Assembly: GCA_965200525.1 (NCBI GenBank)
Contig: OZ241368.1
Coordinates: 4,030,001-4,094,000 of the forward strand
Length of the DNA: 64,000 nt
DNA from: JANNPJ01 sp965200525
GTDB lineage: Bacteria > Actinomycetota > Actinomycetes > Actinomycetales > Kineosporiaceae
Direction: 5' to 3'
The notes under the pieces were generated by a model. That model had not been told where the DNA came from, did no database searches, and was given only the letters and a program-made list of their open reading frames with translations. This document shows, piece after piece, positions 17,211-26,172 of the stretch (its first letter is position 1; each line of letters starts with the position of its first letter). Both the position numbers and the translations under genes were made by a program.

Positions 17211-17266
17211 AAAGTCTTCTTACCATGCGCGGGAACCTCGGCCCGGTCCTCAGGAGTTGTCCGTAC

Positions 17267-17860
17267 ATGATGCAGTCCGATCTGAGCCGGGCCCGCGCCT
17301 GGTCGATCCGCCGCGCTGAACTCGTCGACGTTCCCGCGGTGTCCCGCCTGCTCGGCGTTCCCCACGATCCGGGCCACCCGCTGGCCGGATCCTCCGACGA
17401 GGCGATCACGTCGGCCACCCGCCTGGTGCTCACCCACGTCGCTCTGGAAATGGGCGAGTTCTGGGTCGCCACCGACGAGGACGAGCACGTGCTGGCCGCC
17501 CTGGTACTGCTGCCGGCCGGCGAGGGCTACGCCGACGGCGAGCGCACCGTGCGCCTGGCCGTCCGCCAGGAGCTGGGCCTGATGCTGCTGCCCCGCCCCG
17601 AGCAGGCCCTGGCGGCCGTGCCCGAGCCGCACTGGCTGCTGCTGCCGGCCGCCCCGGACGGCACAGACCCGATCCTGGCCGACCTGCTGGCGGCCGCTCT
17701 GCCCGCGGTCGAGGCCAGCGGCATGCCGGTGCTCAGCGTGCAGTCCGGAATGCTGTCCCCGGCCCTGGTCGAGGCCGGGTTCGCGGCCCTGCCGGCGAGG
17801 TCGATGAGCTCCGGCTCGGCCGCGCTGCGGCTCGGCGCGCCGGCGGCCGTCGCGGTCTGA
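17267..17860 (+). CDS. GNAT-like acyltransferase-fold protein
   Basis: A 197-residue protein resembling a GNAT fold: SIRRAELVDVPAVSRLLG at the N-terminus, then EFWVATDEDEHVLAALVLLPAG, and a C-terminal ALVEAGFAALPARSM. The acetyl-CoA-binding signature is not clear, so activity is uncertain. AGGAG lies about ten bases before ATG 17267. Confidence 0.6.
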   Translation: MMQSDLSRARAWSIRRAELVDVPAVSRLLGVPHDPGHPLAGSSDEAITSATRLVLTHVALEMGEFWVATDEDEHVLAALVLLPAGEGYADGERTVRLAVRQELGLMLLPRPEQALAAVPEPHWLLLPAAPDGTDPILADLLAAALPAVEASGMPVLSVQSGMLSPALVEAGFAALPARSMSSGSAALRLGAPAAVAV

Positions 17861-17931
17861 TCCGTCGCGGTCCGATCAGTCGCCCGTCCGATCGACCGAG
17901 GGGCCGGGGCGGCGATCTATCCTGGTCGGCC

Positions 17932-19344
17932 ATGATCGAAACGCAGAACGTGGGGGTCCGGATCACGGCCGGGGCCGTGGTCCAGGTGGTCCGGGGCGGG
18001 CGCCGGGTGATCGACGGCGTCAGCGTGCGGATCGAGCCGGGCCGGCTGGTCGCGGTGATCGGCTCCAGCGGTGCCGGTAAGACCCTGCTGCTGGAGGCCC
18101 TGGCCGGAATCCGCCGTCCCACGAGCGGCTCGGTGCGCTACGACGACGGCGCCGGCGACCGTGACCCCGGGAACGTCGCGATCGGCTATGTGCCCCAGGA
18201 CGACATCGTGCACCTGGACCTGCCGCTGAACCGGATGCTGCGGTACGCGGCCCGGCTGCGGCTGCCGGCCCGGACCGGCCCGGTCGAGTTGCACGAGCGG
18301 GTGGACGCCGTCCTGAGCGACCTGGGCCTGGACGAGCGGGCCGAGGTGCGGGTCGGCCTGCTCAGCGGGGGCGAGCGCAAGCGGGCCAGCATCGGCGTCG
18401 AGCTGCTCGCCCGCCCGGCGGCGTTCTTCCTCGACGAGCCCACCTCCGGCCTCGATCCGCTGACCGGGGCCCAGCTGCTGGCCCAGCTGCGGACCCTGGC
18501 CGACAGCGGGATGGCCGTCCTGCTCACCACCCACCAGGCCGCCGACGTCAGCGCCTGCGACGAGGTGCTGGTGCTGGCCCGCGACGGCCGGCTGGCCTTC
18601 GCCGGCCCGCCGGGGCCGGCCTGCCGGCACTTCGGGGTGGACGACGTGGCGCAGATCTACCCCGTGCTCGCCCAGGCCCCGGTGCCGACCACGCCCCACG
18701 AGAGCACCCCGCTCGAGTCGCCCCCGCCCCCGCCCCCGGCCGCCGCGGCCGGGCCGTCGGCCCCGCGGATCGGGGCGGCTCGCCAGTGCCTGGTCCTGGC
18801 CCGGCGGGCCGCCACGATCATGGCCCACAACCAGCTGACGCTGGGCATCCTGGTTGGCTCGCCGCTGGTCATCCTGGCCATGTTCCTGATGTTGTTCCGA
18901 GCCGGCGCGTTCGACCCGCGCACCCCCAGCCCGAGCATCAGCGTGATGATCCTCTTCTGGCTGGCCTTCGGCGGGTTCTTCTTCGGCCTGACCTACGGCC
19001 TGTTGCAGATCTGCACCGAGCTGGCGATCGTGCGCCGCGAGCGGATGGCCGGCGTCGGGCTGGGTGCCTACCTGATCTCGAAAGTGCTGGTCCTGCTGCC
19101 GTTGCTGGCCGGAGTCGACCTGGTGCTGCTCGGCCTGCTGCGGGTGCTGCGGCGCCTGCCGGCGGTGGGGCCCGCCGGGTTCGGCTCGCTCTACCTGACC
19201 CTGCTGCTGGCCACCGCCGCCGCCCTGGCCCTGGGCCTGCTCTGCTCGGCCGCGGTGTCGGACGCCTCCCAGGCCGCACTGGCCCTGCCGATGCTGTGTT
19301 TCCCCCGGTGCTGTTCGTCGGCGCCATCCTGCCGGTGCCGCTGA
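17932..19344 (+). CDS. ABC half-transporter (ATPase + membrane domain), frame broken near the end
   Basis: In its first frame this gives 470 residues: an ATP-binding domain with Walker A GSSGAGKT, signature LLSGGERKRASIG and Walker B FFLDEPTSGLD, then a Pro-rich linker (PPPPPPAAAAG) and an ABC-2-type membrane domain. The order ATPase then permease is that of ABCG-like exporters. Near 19300 the frame runs into a Cys-rich nonsense tail and stops, while the next frame continues with the expected last membrane helices to 19604. The full protein would be about 557 residues. TATCCT eight bases before ATG 17932 suggests a leaderless mRNA. Substrate unknown. Confidence 0.75.
   Translation: MIETQNVGVRITAGAVVQVVRGGRRVIDGVSVRIEPGRLVAVIGSSGAGKTLLLEALAGIRRPTSGSVRYDDGAGDRDPGNVAIGYVPQDDIVHLDLPLNRMLRYAARLRLPARTGPVELHERVDAVLSDLGLDERAEVRVGLLSGGERKRASIGVELLARPAAFFLDEPTSGLDPLTGAQLLAQLRTLADSGMAVLLTTHQAADVSACDEVLVLARDGRLAFAGPPGPACRHFGVDDVAQIYPVLAQAPVPTTPHESTPLESPPPPPPAAAAGPSAPRIGAARQCLVLARRAATIMAHNQLTLGILVGSPLVILAMFLMLFRAGAFDPRTPSPSISVMILFWLAFGGFFFGLTYGLLQICTELAIVRRERMAGVGLGAYLISKVLVLLPLLAGVDLVLLGLLRVLRRLPAVGPAGFGSLYLTLLLATAAALALGLLCSAAVSDASQAALALPMLCFPRCCSSAPSCRCR
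19299..19305 (+). other. Frame break / possible -1 slippery site TTTCCCC
   Basis: In the frame of the upstream gene the bases fall as T TTC CCC, the X XXY YYZ pattern of a -1 slippery heptamer, and a -1 shift here gives LCFPPVLFVGAILP, the natural continuation. One missing C in the C run (19302-19306) would produce the same frame change. So this is a mutation, a read error or, less likely, programmed frameshifting. Confidence 0.5.
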
Positions 19345-19604
19345 TGGCCCCGGTCGGGCGCTGGCTGAGCTACGCGATGTCCAACCGCTGGTCGTTCGAG
19401 GCGCTCGGGCACACCGCCGGCGTGACCCGGCTCTGGCAGCACGGTTCCTCGCCGCTGGGCCCGCCCCTGCTGGCCGACTACGGTGACAGCTTCTCCCGGC
19501 CGGTGGCCCAGAACTGGCTCCTGCTGGCCGGCTTCGCCCTGCTCTTCCTGTGCGGTGCCTGGTCGGTGCTCAACCGGCGCTGTCGCGGTGACCGCCGTGG
19601 CTGA
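19306..19604 (+). pseudogene. Out-of-frame C-terminal part of the ABC half-transporter
   Basis: This segment, in the -1 frame relative to 17932-19344, encodes about 100 residues with two hydrophobic stretches (PVLFVGAILPVPLMAPVG and NWLLLAGFALLFLCGAWSVLN) and the conserved YAMSNRWSFEALGH of ABCG-type membrane domains. It has no start of its own. Its stop lies 17 bases inside the next gene, as expected for a coupled operon, which supports a once-continuous gene. Confidence 0.65.
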
Positions 19605-20982
19605 GCCGATCGACCGGCTGCGGCGCGAGCAATACGGCTACCTCGACCGCGACGGGCACCTCTACCTCGACTACACCGGATCCGGACTGGCCGCGACCAG
19701 CCAGCTGGAGGCCCACCACAACCGGCTGAGTGGGCGGCTGTTCGGCAACCCGCACTCGCAGAACCCGACCTCCTCGGCCTCGACCGAGCTGGTCGAGTCG
19801 GCCCGCGCGGCGGTGCTGCGATTCGTCAACGCCGACCCCCTGGAGTACGCCGCCGTCTTCACTCCCAACGCCTCCGGCGCCTGCCGCCTGGTCGGTGAGG
19901 CCTACCCGTTCCAGCAGCCCGGCAGCCGGCTGGTGCTCACCTCCGACAACCACAACTCGGTCAACGGCCTGCGCGAGTTCGCCCGTCGTGGTGGAGCCTC
20001 GACCGTCAACGTCCCGGTCCGGGCCCCGGGCCTGCGGGTGGACGACGCCGGCCTGAGCGCCGCGCTGGAGCCGCTGGTGGACGGCGCCCGGGGCCTGCTG
20101 GCCTACCCGGCCCAGAGCAACTTCAGCGGGGTCCAGCACCCGCTGGACTGGGTCGAGCAGGCGCACCGGCACGGCTACGACGTCCTGCTCGACACGGCCG
20201 CCTACCTGCCGACCAACCCGCTGGACCTGTCCGCGGTGCAGCCCGACTTCGTCACCGCCAGCTGGTACAAGGTGTTCGGCTACCCGACCGGGGTCGGCTG
20301 CCTGATCGCCCGGCGCCAGGCCCTGGCCCGGCTGCGGCGGCCGTGGTTCTCCGGCGGCACCATCGTCGCGGTCAGCGTGCAGGCCGACTGGCACTGGATG
20401 AGCGAGGACGAGAGCGCCTTCGAGGACGGCACCCTGAACTTCCTCAGCATCCCGGACGTGGAGGTCGGGCTGGACTGGATCGGCTCGGTCGGTCTGCCCT
20501 CGATCCACGAGCGGGTCCAGGTGCTCACCGGTCACCTGCTGAGCGGCCTTGCCGGCCTGCGGCACGGCAACGGTGAGCCCCTGGTCCGCATCTACGGGCC
20601 GACCGGCACCGACCGTCGCGGCGGCACGGTCGCCCTCAACCTGCTGGATCCGGGCGGCGTGGCCGTCGACGAGCGCCTGGTGGCCACCGAGTCGGCGGCG
20701 GCCGGGATCTCGTTGCGCACCGGCTGCTTCTGCAATCCGGGCGCCGGCGAGGGGGCCTTCGACCTCACCCAGGGGCAGTTGCAGGACTCGTCCGGCTGGG
20801 GTGCGCGCACGATCGATGACTACCTGGAGCTGATCGGGCTGCCCACCGGCGGTGCGGTCCGGGTCTCGCTGGGCATCGCCTCCGACCGCGGCGACGTCGA
20901 TCGGTTCCTGGCGTTCCTGGGCGACACCTACCGGGACCGCCCGGCCCTCGTCACCGGCCTGGAGCCCCGGCGCCGCTGCTGA
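19588..20982 (+). CDS. Class V aminotransferase (cysteine desulfurase/MOCOS-like)
   Basis: A 464-residue PLP enzyme of fold type I, class V. The PLP lysine is in TASWYKVFGYPTGVGCLI, the cofactor-binding DTAAYLPTNPLDLS lies before it and RTGCFCNPGAGEG resembles the active-site Cys loop of desulfurases and molybdenum-cofactor sulfurases. It may release sulfur from cysteine or act on another amino acid. GTG 19588 (or GTG 19597) overlaps the end of the ABC gene, so the two are probably co-transcribed. The substrate is undetermined. Confidence 0.78.
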   Translation: MTAVAEPIDRLRREQYGYLDRDGHLYLDYTGSGLAATSQLEAHHNRLSGRLFGNPHSQNPTSSASTELVESARAAVLRFVNADPLEYAAVFTPNASGACRLVGEAYPFQQPGSRLVLTSDNHNSVNGLREFARRGGASTVNVPVRAPGLRVDDAGLSAALEPLVDGARGLLAYPAQSNFSGVQHPLDWVEQAHRHGYDVLLDTAAYLPTNPLDLSAVQPDFVTASWYKVFGYPTGVGCLIARRQALARLRRPWFSGGTIVAVSVQADWHWMSEDESAFEDGTLNFLSIPDVEVGLDWIGSVGLPSIHERVQVLTGHLLSGLAGLRHGNGEPLVRIYGPTGTDRRGGTVALNLLDPGGVAVDERLVATESAAAGISLRTGCFCNPGAGEGAFDLTQGQLQDSSGWGARTIDDYLELIGLPTGGAVRVSLGIASDRGDVDRFLAFLGDTYRDRPALVTGLEPRRRC

Positions 20983-21099
20983 ACGGTCCGGCTGAACCAA
21001 TCGGGCACCACGGTCGTGAACACGGCCGGGATGTGTCTCACCCGGGGCTGTGCGTGCACCATCCGTTCCGATATTCTCAAAAATGACATCATTCGGTGC

Positions 21100-21111
21100 A
21101 CCCGTACGGGT
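21100..21111. promoter_or_regulatory. 12-bp perfect palindrome upstream of the EAL/GGDEF gene
   Basis: ACCCGTACGGGT is fully palindromic and lies about 125 bases before the c-di-GMP enzyme gene, just after an AT-rich patch (ATATTCTCAAAAATGACATC). The rest of the 252-base gap has no gene. It may be an operator. Confidence 0.3.
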
Positions 21112-21234
21112 TCCGGTGGTCAAGCCGGATGTCGCCGGCGTCGAGAGAACTCAGGTGTCGGAACCCGTCGCACCTAGGTCAGGGGTGCGATCCACGGTGA
21201 AGTCGACAGACCGGCCGAGGCCGGGGGCTCGCGG

Positions 21235-23643
21235 ATGAGCCTGGACGCCTCCGCCGTCGCCGAGGCGCTCGCCCGGGGCGGCCTCGAGGTCCACTACCAG
21301 CCGATCGTCGTGCTGCCCTCGCGCCAGGTGATCGGCTTCGAGGCGCTGGCCCGGCTGCGCGGGGCGGACGGCGTCCTGGCGCCACCGGCCGCGTTCATCC
21401 CGGTCGCCGAGAAGTCCGGGCTGATCATCCCGCTCGGGTACGAGGTGCTGCGCCGGGCCGTGGCCGCTGCCGCCGGCTGGCGGGCCACCACCGGAACCCT
21501 GACCACGGCCACGATCAGCGTGAACGTCGCCCCGGCGCAGCTGGAACAGCCGGACGTGGTCGAACTGGTCACCGGCGTGCTCAGCGAGTACGACGTGCCC
21601 GGGTCGGCCCTGATCCTGGAGATCACCGAGTCGGCCGCCACCTCGCCCGGCATCCGGGCGGTGATCGAGGAGTTGTCGGCCCTCGGTGTCCGGATCGCGA
21701 TCGACGACTTCGGTACCGGGTTCGCCACCCTGGACACGCTGCGCCGGTTCCCGGTCCAGATGCTCAAGCTGGACCGCAGCTTCGTGGCCGGCGTGACCAA
21801 GGACGGGCCCGACCGGGCGATCATCCGGGTGGTCATCCAGCTCGCCGCCAGTCTCGGCCTGTCGGTGGTCGCCGAGGGGATCGAGACCGAGGAGCAGGCC
21901 ACGGCCGTGCTCACCCTGGGCTGCGCGGCGATGCAGGGTTACCTGTTCGCCCGCCCGGCTCCCGATCCGCGGGCGGCGGCCACCGCGGTGGCCGCCAGCG
22001 GGGTCAGCACCGGCGCCGGGCTCCCCGGCCGGGAGGGGCCCGAACGCTGGTCACTGGCCCTGGAGGAGACGGTGATCGCCGCCGCCCGGCTGCTCGGTGA
22101 GGCCGACTCGGCCCACCGGGGCGCCGTCCACGCGGTGGCCATGGCGCTGGCCCGCCGGGCCGGGCTGGACGACTACTCGGTCCGGATCGTCGGCCGGCTG
22201 GCCCTGGTGCACGACGTCGGGCGCCTGATGCTGGACGGCGAGCTGCCGGTCGTGCTGCGCGACGAGCCTCTGCTGCAGGCCCTGAACGACCAGCCGAACG
22301 CCCTCGCCTCGGCGGATCGGGCGGGATCGGAGGATCCGGTGCCCCGGGAGATCGTGCTGGTCCGGGCGGCGGTGGCGGCGATGGACCGGGCCCTCGAGCA
22401 GGACCCCGAACTGGGGCCGCCGGCCCTGGTCGCGGGTCTGCTCTCGGCGGCCGGACCACCGGCCCCCGAAGGTGGGCGCGCCGGCGTCCCGGCGCCGGCC
22501 GAACTGCTGGTCGCGGTGGCCCAGGACCCGCCCGAGACCATGCCGTTCGGTGAGCTGATGGACGACCTGGACCGGCGGCGGATGGGTCGTCGGGGCATGG
22601 AGGAGCGGATGCGCTCGGTCTTCGGGATCACCAAGGTGCTCAGCTCCAGCCGGGACACCCGCGAGCTGATGCGGGTGGCGCTGGAGGAGGTGCGCCGGAT
22701 CGTCGGGGCCGCCACGGCGTCGGTGGAGCACTGGGAACGCGACGCCAACCAGTTGCGCTGCCTGGTCAACGTGGGCCAGCTGTCGCCGGAGGACGTGACC
22801 TTTCCCGAGCACGAGGTCTACCCGCTGGCCGACTACTCGCAGGCCCGCCGAACCATGCTCACCGGACTGCCCTACATCCACCGGGTCGACGATCCGACCG
22901 CCGACCAGGACGCGATCAACCTGCTGGCGCACCTCGGCTGGTTCTCCTCGGCGGCCGTCCCGATCTACGTCGAGCGCCGGATCTGGGGCCAGCTCTGGTT
23001 CGCCACCGATCACGGCGAGCCGCCGTTCGAGGCCCGCGACATCGAGAGCCTGATGGCCGTGGCCACCCTGATGGGCGGGGTCGTGGTCCAGGCCGAGAGT
23101 CTGCAGCGGGTCGACCGGATGGCCTTCGAGGACGCCCTGACCAACGTCGGCAACCGCCGCAAGGTGGACGACGTGCTCGAGCGCCTCTCGGGGCGGGGCC
23201 AGCAGACCGTCGTCGCCCTGCTCGACCTGGACCGGCTCAAGGAGATCAACGACCTGGAGGGCCACGCCAGCGGGGACGCCGCGATCCGGGACGTCGCCGA
23301 CGCCCTGTCCGAGGCGATCATGTCCTGGCCGAACGCCCTGGTCGGCCGGCTCGGCGGGGACGAGTTCTGCGTGGTCCTGCCCAGTTGCCCGCCGGCCGAG
23401 GCCGGCCGGTTGCTGACCGAGGCGCTGAACCGGGTCCGGGCCGACGGCGGGCCGTCGGTCTCGATGGGCCTGGCCCAGTCGCCGGACGGGCCCTGGTCGG
23501 CCCGAGACGTTCTGGCCGGCGCCGACGAGGAGCTCTACCGGGCCAAGCGGGCCGCCCATGCGGCCCAGGACGCCCTGGAGCGCCGTCACGACCCGCGGGT
23601 GTCTCGTCCTCGCCGCTCCGAGCGGGCGGGCCACCTGCCGTAG
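21235..23643 (+). CDS. c-di-GMP enzyme: EAL - HD-like - GAF - GGDEF
   Basis: An 802-residue soluble protein with both halves of c-di-GMP metabolism in reverse of the usual order. The N-terminal EAL phosphodiesterase domain has EAL at 36-38 (GFEALARL), the catalytic DDFGTG near 157-162 and AEGIE. A HD-like helical region follows (HRGAVHAVAMALARR, LALVHDVGRLML), then a GAF sensor domain (about 465-620) and a GGDEF diguanylate cyclase domain with GGDEF at 707-711. No RxxD inhibitory site is found five residues before GGDEF. The GAF domain presumably tunes synthesis against breakdown. No membrane segment is seen. Confidence 0.88.
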   Translation: MSLDASAVAEALARGGLEVHYQPIVVLPSRQVIGFEALARLRGADGVLAPPAAFIPVAEKSGLIIPLGYEVLRRAVAAAAGWRATTGTLTTATISVNVAPAQLEQPDVVELVTGVLSEYDVPGSALILEITESAATSPGIRAVIEELSALGVRIAIDDFGTGFATLDTLRRFPVQMLKLDRSFVAGVTKDGPDRAIIRVVIQLAASLGLSVVAEGIETEEQATAVLTLGCAAMQGYLFARPAPDPRAAATAVAASGVSTGAGLPGREGPERWSLALEETVIAAARLLGEADSAHRGAVHAVAMALARRAGLDDYSVRIVGRLALVHDVGRLMLDGELPVVLRDEPLLQALNDQPNALASADRAGSEDPVPREIVLVRAAVAAMDRALEQDPELGPPALVAGLLSAAGPPAPEGGRAGVPAPAELLVAVAQDPPETMPFGELMDDLDRRRMGRRGMEERMRSVFGITKVLSSSRDTRELMRVALEEVRRIVGAATASVEHWERDANQLRCLVNVGQLSPEDVTFPEHEVYPLADYSQARRTMLTGLPYIHRVDDPTADQDAINLLAHLGWFSSAAVPIYVERRIWGQLWFATDHGEPPFEARDIESLMAVATLMGGVVVQAESLQRVDRMAFEDALTNVGNRRKVDDVLERLSGRGQQTVVALLDLDRLKEINDLEGHASGDAAIRDVADALSEAIMSWPNALVGRLGGDEFCVVLPSCPPAEAGRLLTEALNRVRADGGPSVSMGLAQSPDGPWSARDVLAGADEELYRAKRAAHAAQDALERRHDPRVSRPRRSERAGHLP

Positions 23644-23794
23644 CCGGTCGGGCCCACCGTCACGGGCCTGGCGATTCGATATACGTATCTTTAGTGACAT
23701 ACCCGTAGAACTCGGAAGTATCCCGGCTTAGCGTCTACCCCGACGGCAGCGGAGAGTCAGCTCTGGCTCACGAGCACTGGGGAGGGCGTGGCTG
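23644..23794 (+). promoter_or_regulatory. Probable promoter region of the ATP-grasp/AroA-like cluster
   Basis: This 151-base gap is AT-rich at 23673-23700 and has the palindrome ATACGTAT (23681-23688) next to CTTTAGTGACA. A weak hairpin GGCCC/GGGCC (23651-23668) may end the upstream gene. The best -35 guess is GTGACA (23694-23699); no convincing -10 was found. All eight downstream genes are tightly linked, so transcription must start here. Confidence 0.4.
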
Positions 23795-25096
23795 ATGTCG
23801 GGCCGGATTCTCTTCCTCAACCGCTGGCCCCGGAGCAACGACAGTCGCCGGTGGGACGACGAACTCGCCCGTTTCGCAGACCTGTCCCACGGCTGGGAGG
23901 TCACCTACCTGGTCGATCCGGCCGGAGCCTCGGCGGTGCCGAAGGGGGGCGATCTCCACCTGGTCGACGACTTCGGGGACGTCGACGCCGTGCTGCGGTG
24001 CACAGACCGGATAGTCCGCACCAGCGGCTCTTTCGACCGGGTGATCGCCTTCTCGGAGTTCCTGCTCGACCTGGCCGCGAGCATCCGGGCCCGGTACGGC
24101 ATCCCGGGCCTGACGCCCGAGGAAACCGATCGATTCCGGGACAAGCGGATCATGAAGGCGGTCCTGGCCCGCGCCGGCGTCCGGGTGCCGCGCTGGGTCG
24201 GCTGCACCACCGGCGAGCAGGTGCTGCGGGATGCGGCAGAACTGGGCTACCCGTTGATTCTCAAGCCGGCCCGGGGCGCTTCGAGCCTGGGCGTACACAA
24301 GATCACCGGCCCGAAGGAGCTCGAACTTCTCTGCGCCCGAACCGGTCTCGCCGACCACCAGATCGAGGAGTTCATCACCGGCGACATCATGCATGCCGAC
24401 GGCGTGGTCGACCGCGACGGGCGCTGCCTCTTCGTCAGCCTGGCCCGGTACGTCTCCACCTGCCTGGACTTCGAGCAGGGGGGCGAAATTCTCGGCTCCG
24501 TCCTGCAGACCGATCCCGCGATCCGGGCCCGGCTCACTCCGTTCGTGCTCGACGTCCTGGCCGCCCTCGGTCTCACCGGCTCAGCTTTCCATCTGGAGTT
24601 CTTCGACACCGGAACGGATCTGGTGTTCCTGGAGATCGGTGCGCGAGTTCCGGGGGCCGACGTCCCGTACGTCATTCACGACGTCCACGGGGTGAACCTG
24701 TTCCGGATGTGGGTCGACGTTCAGCTGAACCGGCCGGTCGAGGTGCCGGTTCCCGGGGTTTTCGGGTCCACCACGAGTGGCGGGTGGCTGACGATCGCCC
24801 GGCCGAGGCCGCTGCCCCGGCGGGTCGTCAGCGTCACCCCGCTGCTGGGGCAGGTTCCGTACCTCTACCGCGAACTCGTGCCGCGGCCCGGTGAGATCCT
24901 GCGCGAGCACGTCGGCAGCTACGCCACCGTCCAGAGCGCCCGGTTCCTGTTCCGCGGCGGCGACGCCGGCGAGATCGGCGAGGCGATGCGCCAGGCCCAC
25001 ACCAGCTTCCGTCTCGAATCCGATCCCGTAGAAGTGGATCCCGGCTCCCACGAATCTCCCCGGAATCCCCCCGAGTCTCCGATGAATGAGGACTGA
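23795..25096 (+). CDS. ATP-grasp carboxylate-amine ligase A
   Basis: A 433-residue ATP-grasp enzyme, first gene of the cluster. The ATP-grasp core begins about residue 110 (DKRIMKAVLARAGVRVPRW) and includes PLILKPARGASSLGV (nucleotide-binding Lys), IEEFITGDIMHADGVV and the metal-binding FLEIGARVPGADV. The N-terminal third resembles the pre-ATP-grasp domain of BacD/PurK-like ligases. The family activates a carboxylate as acyl phosphate and joins it to an amine, so it should make an amide or peptide bond. GGGAGGG lies upstream of ATG 23795. It overlaps the next gene by one base. Its substrates are unknown. Confidence 0.85.
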   Translation: MSGRILFLNRWPRSNDSRRWDDELARFADLSHGWEVTYLVDPAGASAVPKGGDLHLVDDFGDVDAVLRCTDRIVRTSGSFDRVIAFSEFLLDLAASIRARYGIPGLTPEETDRFRDKRIMKAVLARAGVRVPRWVGCTTGEQVLRDAAELGYPLILKPARGASSLGVHKITGPKELELLCARTGLADHQIEEFITGDIMHADGVVDRDGRCLFVSLARYVSTCLDFEQGGEILGSVLQTDPAIRARLTPFVLDVLAALGLTGSAFHLEFFDTGTDLVFLEIGARVPGADVPYVIHDVHGVNLFRMWVDVQLNRPVEVPVPGVFGSTTSGGWLTIARPRPLPRRVVSVTPLLGQVPYLYRELVPRPGEILREHVGSYATVQSARFLFRGGDAGEIGEAMRQAHTSFRLESDPVEVDPGSHESPRNPPESPMNED

Positions 25097-26172
25097 TGCC
25101 CGGACCAACGACCGAAGAGCTCGTCCGCGGGCCGTTCGTCATCTTCGCCGAGGGGTGCTTCGGCCTGTTCAGCAGCAAGATCGCGGCCTCCCTGATCCGC
25201 TACCGCGGTGACGACTGTGTGGCCGTGATCGACAGTACGCAGTCCGGAAGGACGGTCGAGGACGTGCTCGGCTACGGCGGTGCGATCCCGGTCGTGGACA
25301 GTGTCGAGGCCGCCCTGCCGTTGCGGCCCAGGGTGATGGTGATCGGCAAGGGTCTGCACTCGGCCGAGCTGCCGGCCGAATGGCGCCGGCCTCTGCTGGC
25401 CGCCATCCGCGGCGGGTTGCACCTGATCAACTCGATCCACTTCCGGCTGGCGTCCGATCCGGAGCTCCACCGGGCCATCGAAGCCGGCGGCGTCACCGTC
25501 TGGGAGACCAAGGACGCGCCGGTCGTGCCCCTCAACAAGGCCCGCGTCCTCGACCTCGACACCTGGATCGTGCACACCTGCGGCAGCGACTCGAACATCG
25601 GCAAGAAGACGGCCGCGCTGGAGATCTGGCGCGAGGCCAACCGCCGGGGCATCCCGACCGGCTTCGCGGCCACCGGCCAGAGCGGCATGGTCATCTCCGG
25701 TCACGGCATCGCCATCGACGGTGTGGCCGGCGACTTCATGGGCGGGGCGGTCGAGCAGGTGGTGCTGGCGGCCGCGCCGGGTAACGACTGGGTCGTGGTC
25801 GAAGGGCAAGGTTCGCTCAACCACATCGGTGCCAGTGGGGTGGCCCTGGCCATCCTGCACGGCGCCCTGCCTCATGCTCTGGTGTTCTGCCATCGGCTCG
25901 GCCTGGAGCGAACCAAGGTCTGGAACACGCCGCTGCGTCCGATTCCCGAACTGATCCGGATGAACGAGCAGCTCAGCGTCTTCGAGCGCCCGGCGAAGGT
26001 GGCGGCGATCAGCGTCAACAGCGCCGGCTTCGCCGCATCGGACTACGAGCGCGAAGTCAAGGAGCTGGAGGCGCAGACCGGGCTGCCGGTGATGGATCCC
26101 TGCCGCGACGGCCCGGAGCGGCTGGTCGATGTGCTGCGCGACCACCAGGCCCGGTCGGGGAGGCAGGCGTGA
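25096..26172 (+). CDS. DUF1611 P-loop protein (DgcN-like)
   Basis: A 358-residue DUF1611 protein. The N-terminal half has an alpha/beta domain with GYGGAIPVVDSVEAAL and RPRVMVIGKGLH; the C-terminal half is a P-loop NTPase-like domain with GSDSNIGKKT at 163-172, FMGGAVEQVVLAA and WVVVEGQGSLNHIG. The characterised member DgcN is a D-glutamate N-acetyltransferase in D-glutamate catabolism. Here it sits between two ATP-grasp genes with overlapping starts (TGATG before, GTGA after), so it more likely modifies or activates an amino acid in the cluster's pathway. The DgcA racemase partner is not present. Confidence 0.85.
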   Translation: MPGPTTEELVRGPFVIFAEGCFGLFSSKIAASLIRYRGDDCVAVIDSTQSGRTVEDVLGYGGAIPVVDSVEAALPLRPRVMVIGKGLHSAELPAEWRRPLLAAIRGGLHLINSIHFRLASDPELHRAIEAGGVTVWETKDAPVVPLNKARVLDLDTWIVHTCGSDSNIGKKTAALEIWREANRRGIPTGFAATGQSGMVISGHGIAIDGVAGDFMGGAVEQVVLAAAPGNDWVVVEGQGSLNHIGASGVALAILHGALPHALVFCHRLGLERTKVWNTPLRPIPELIRMNEQLSVFERPAKVAAISVNSAGFAASDYEREVKELEAQTGLPVMDPCRDGPERLVDVLRDHQARSGRQA

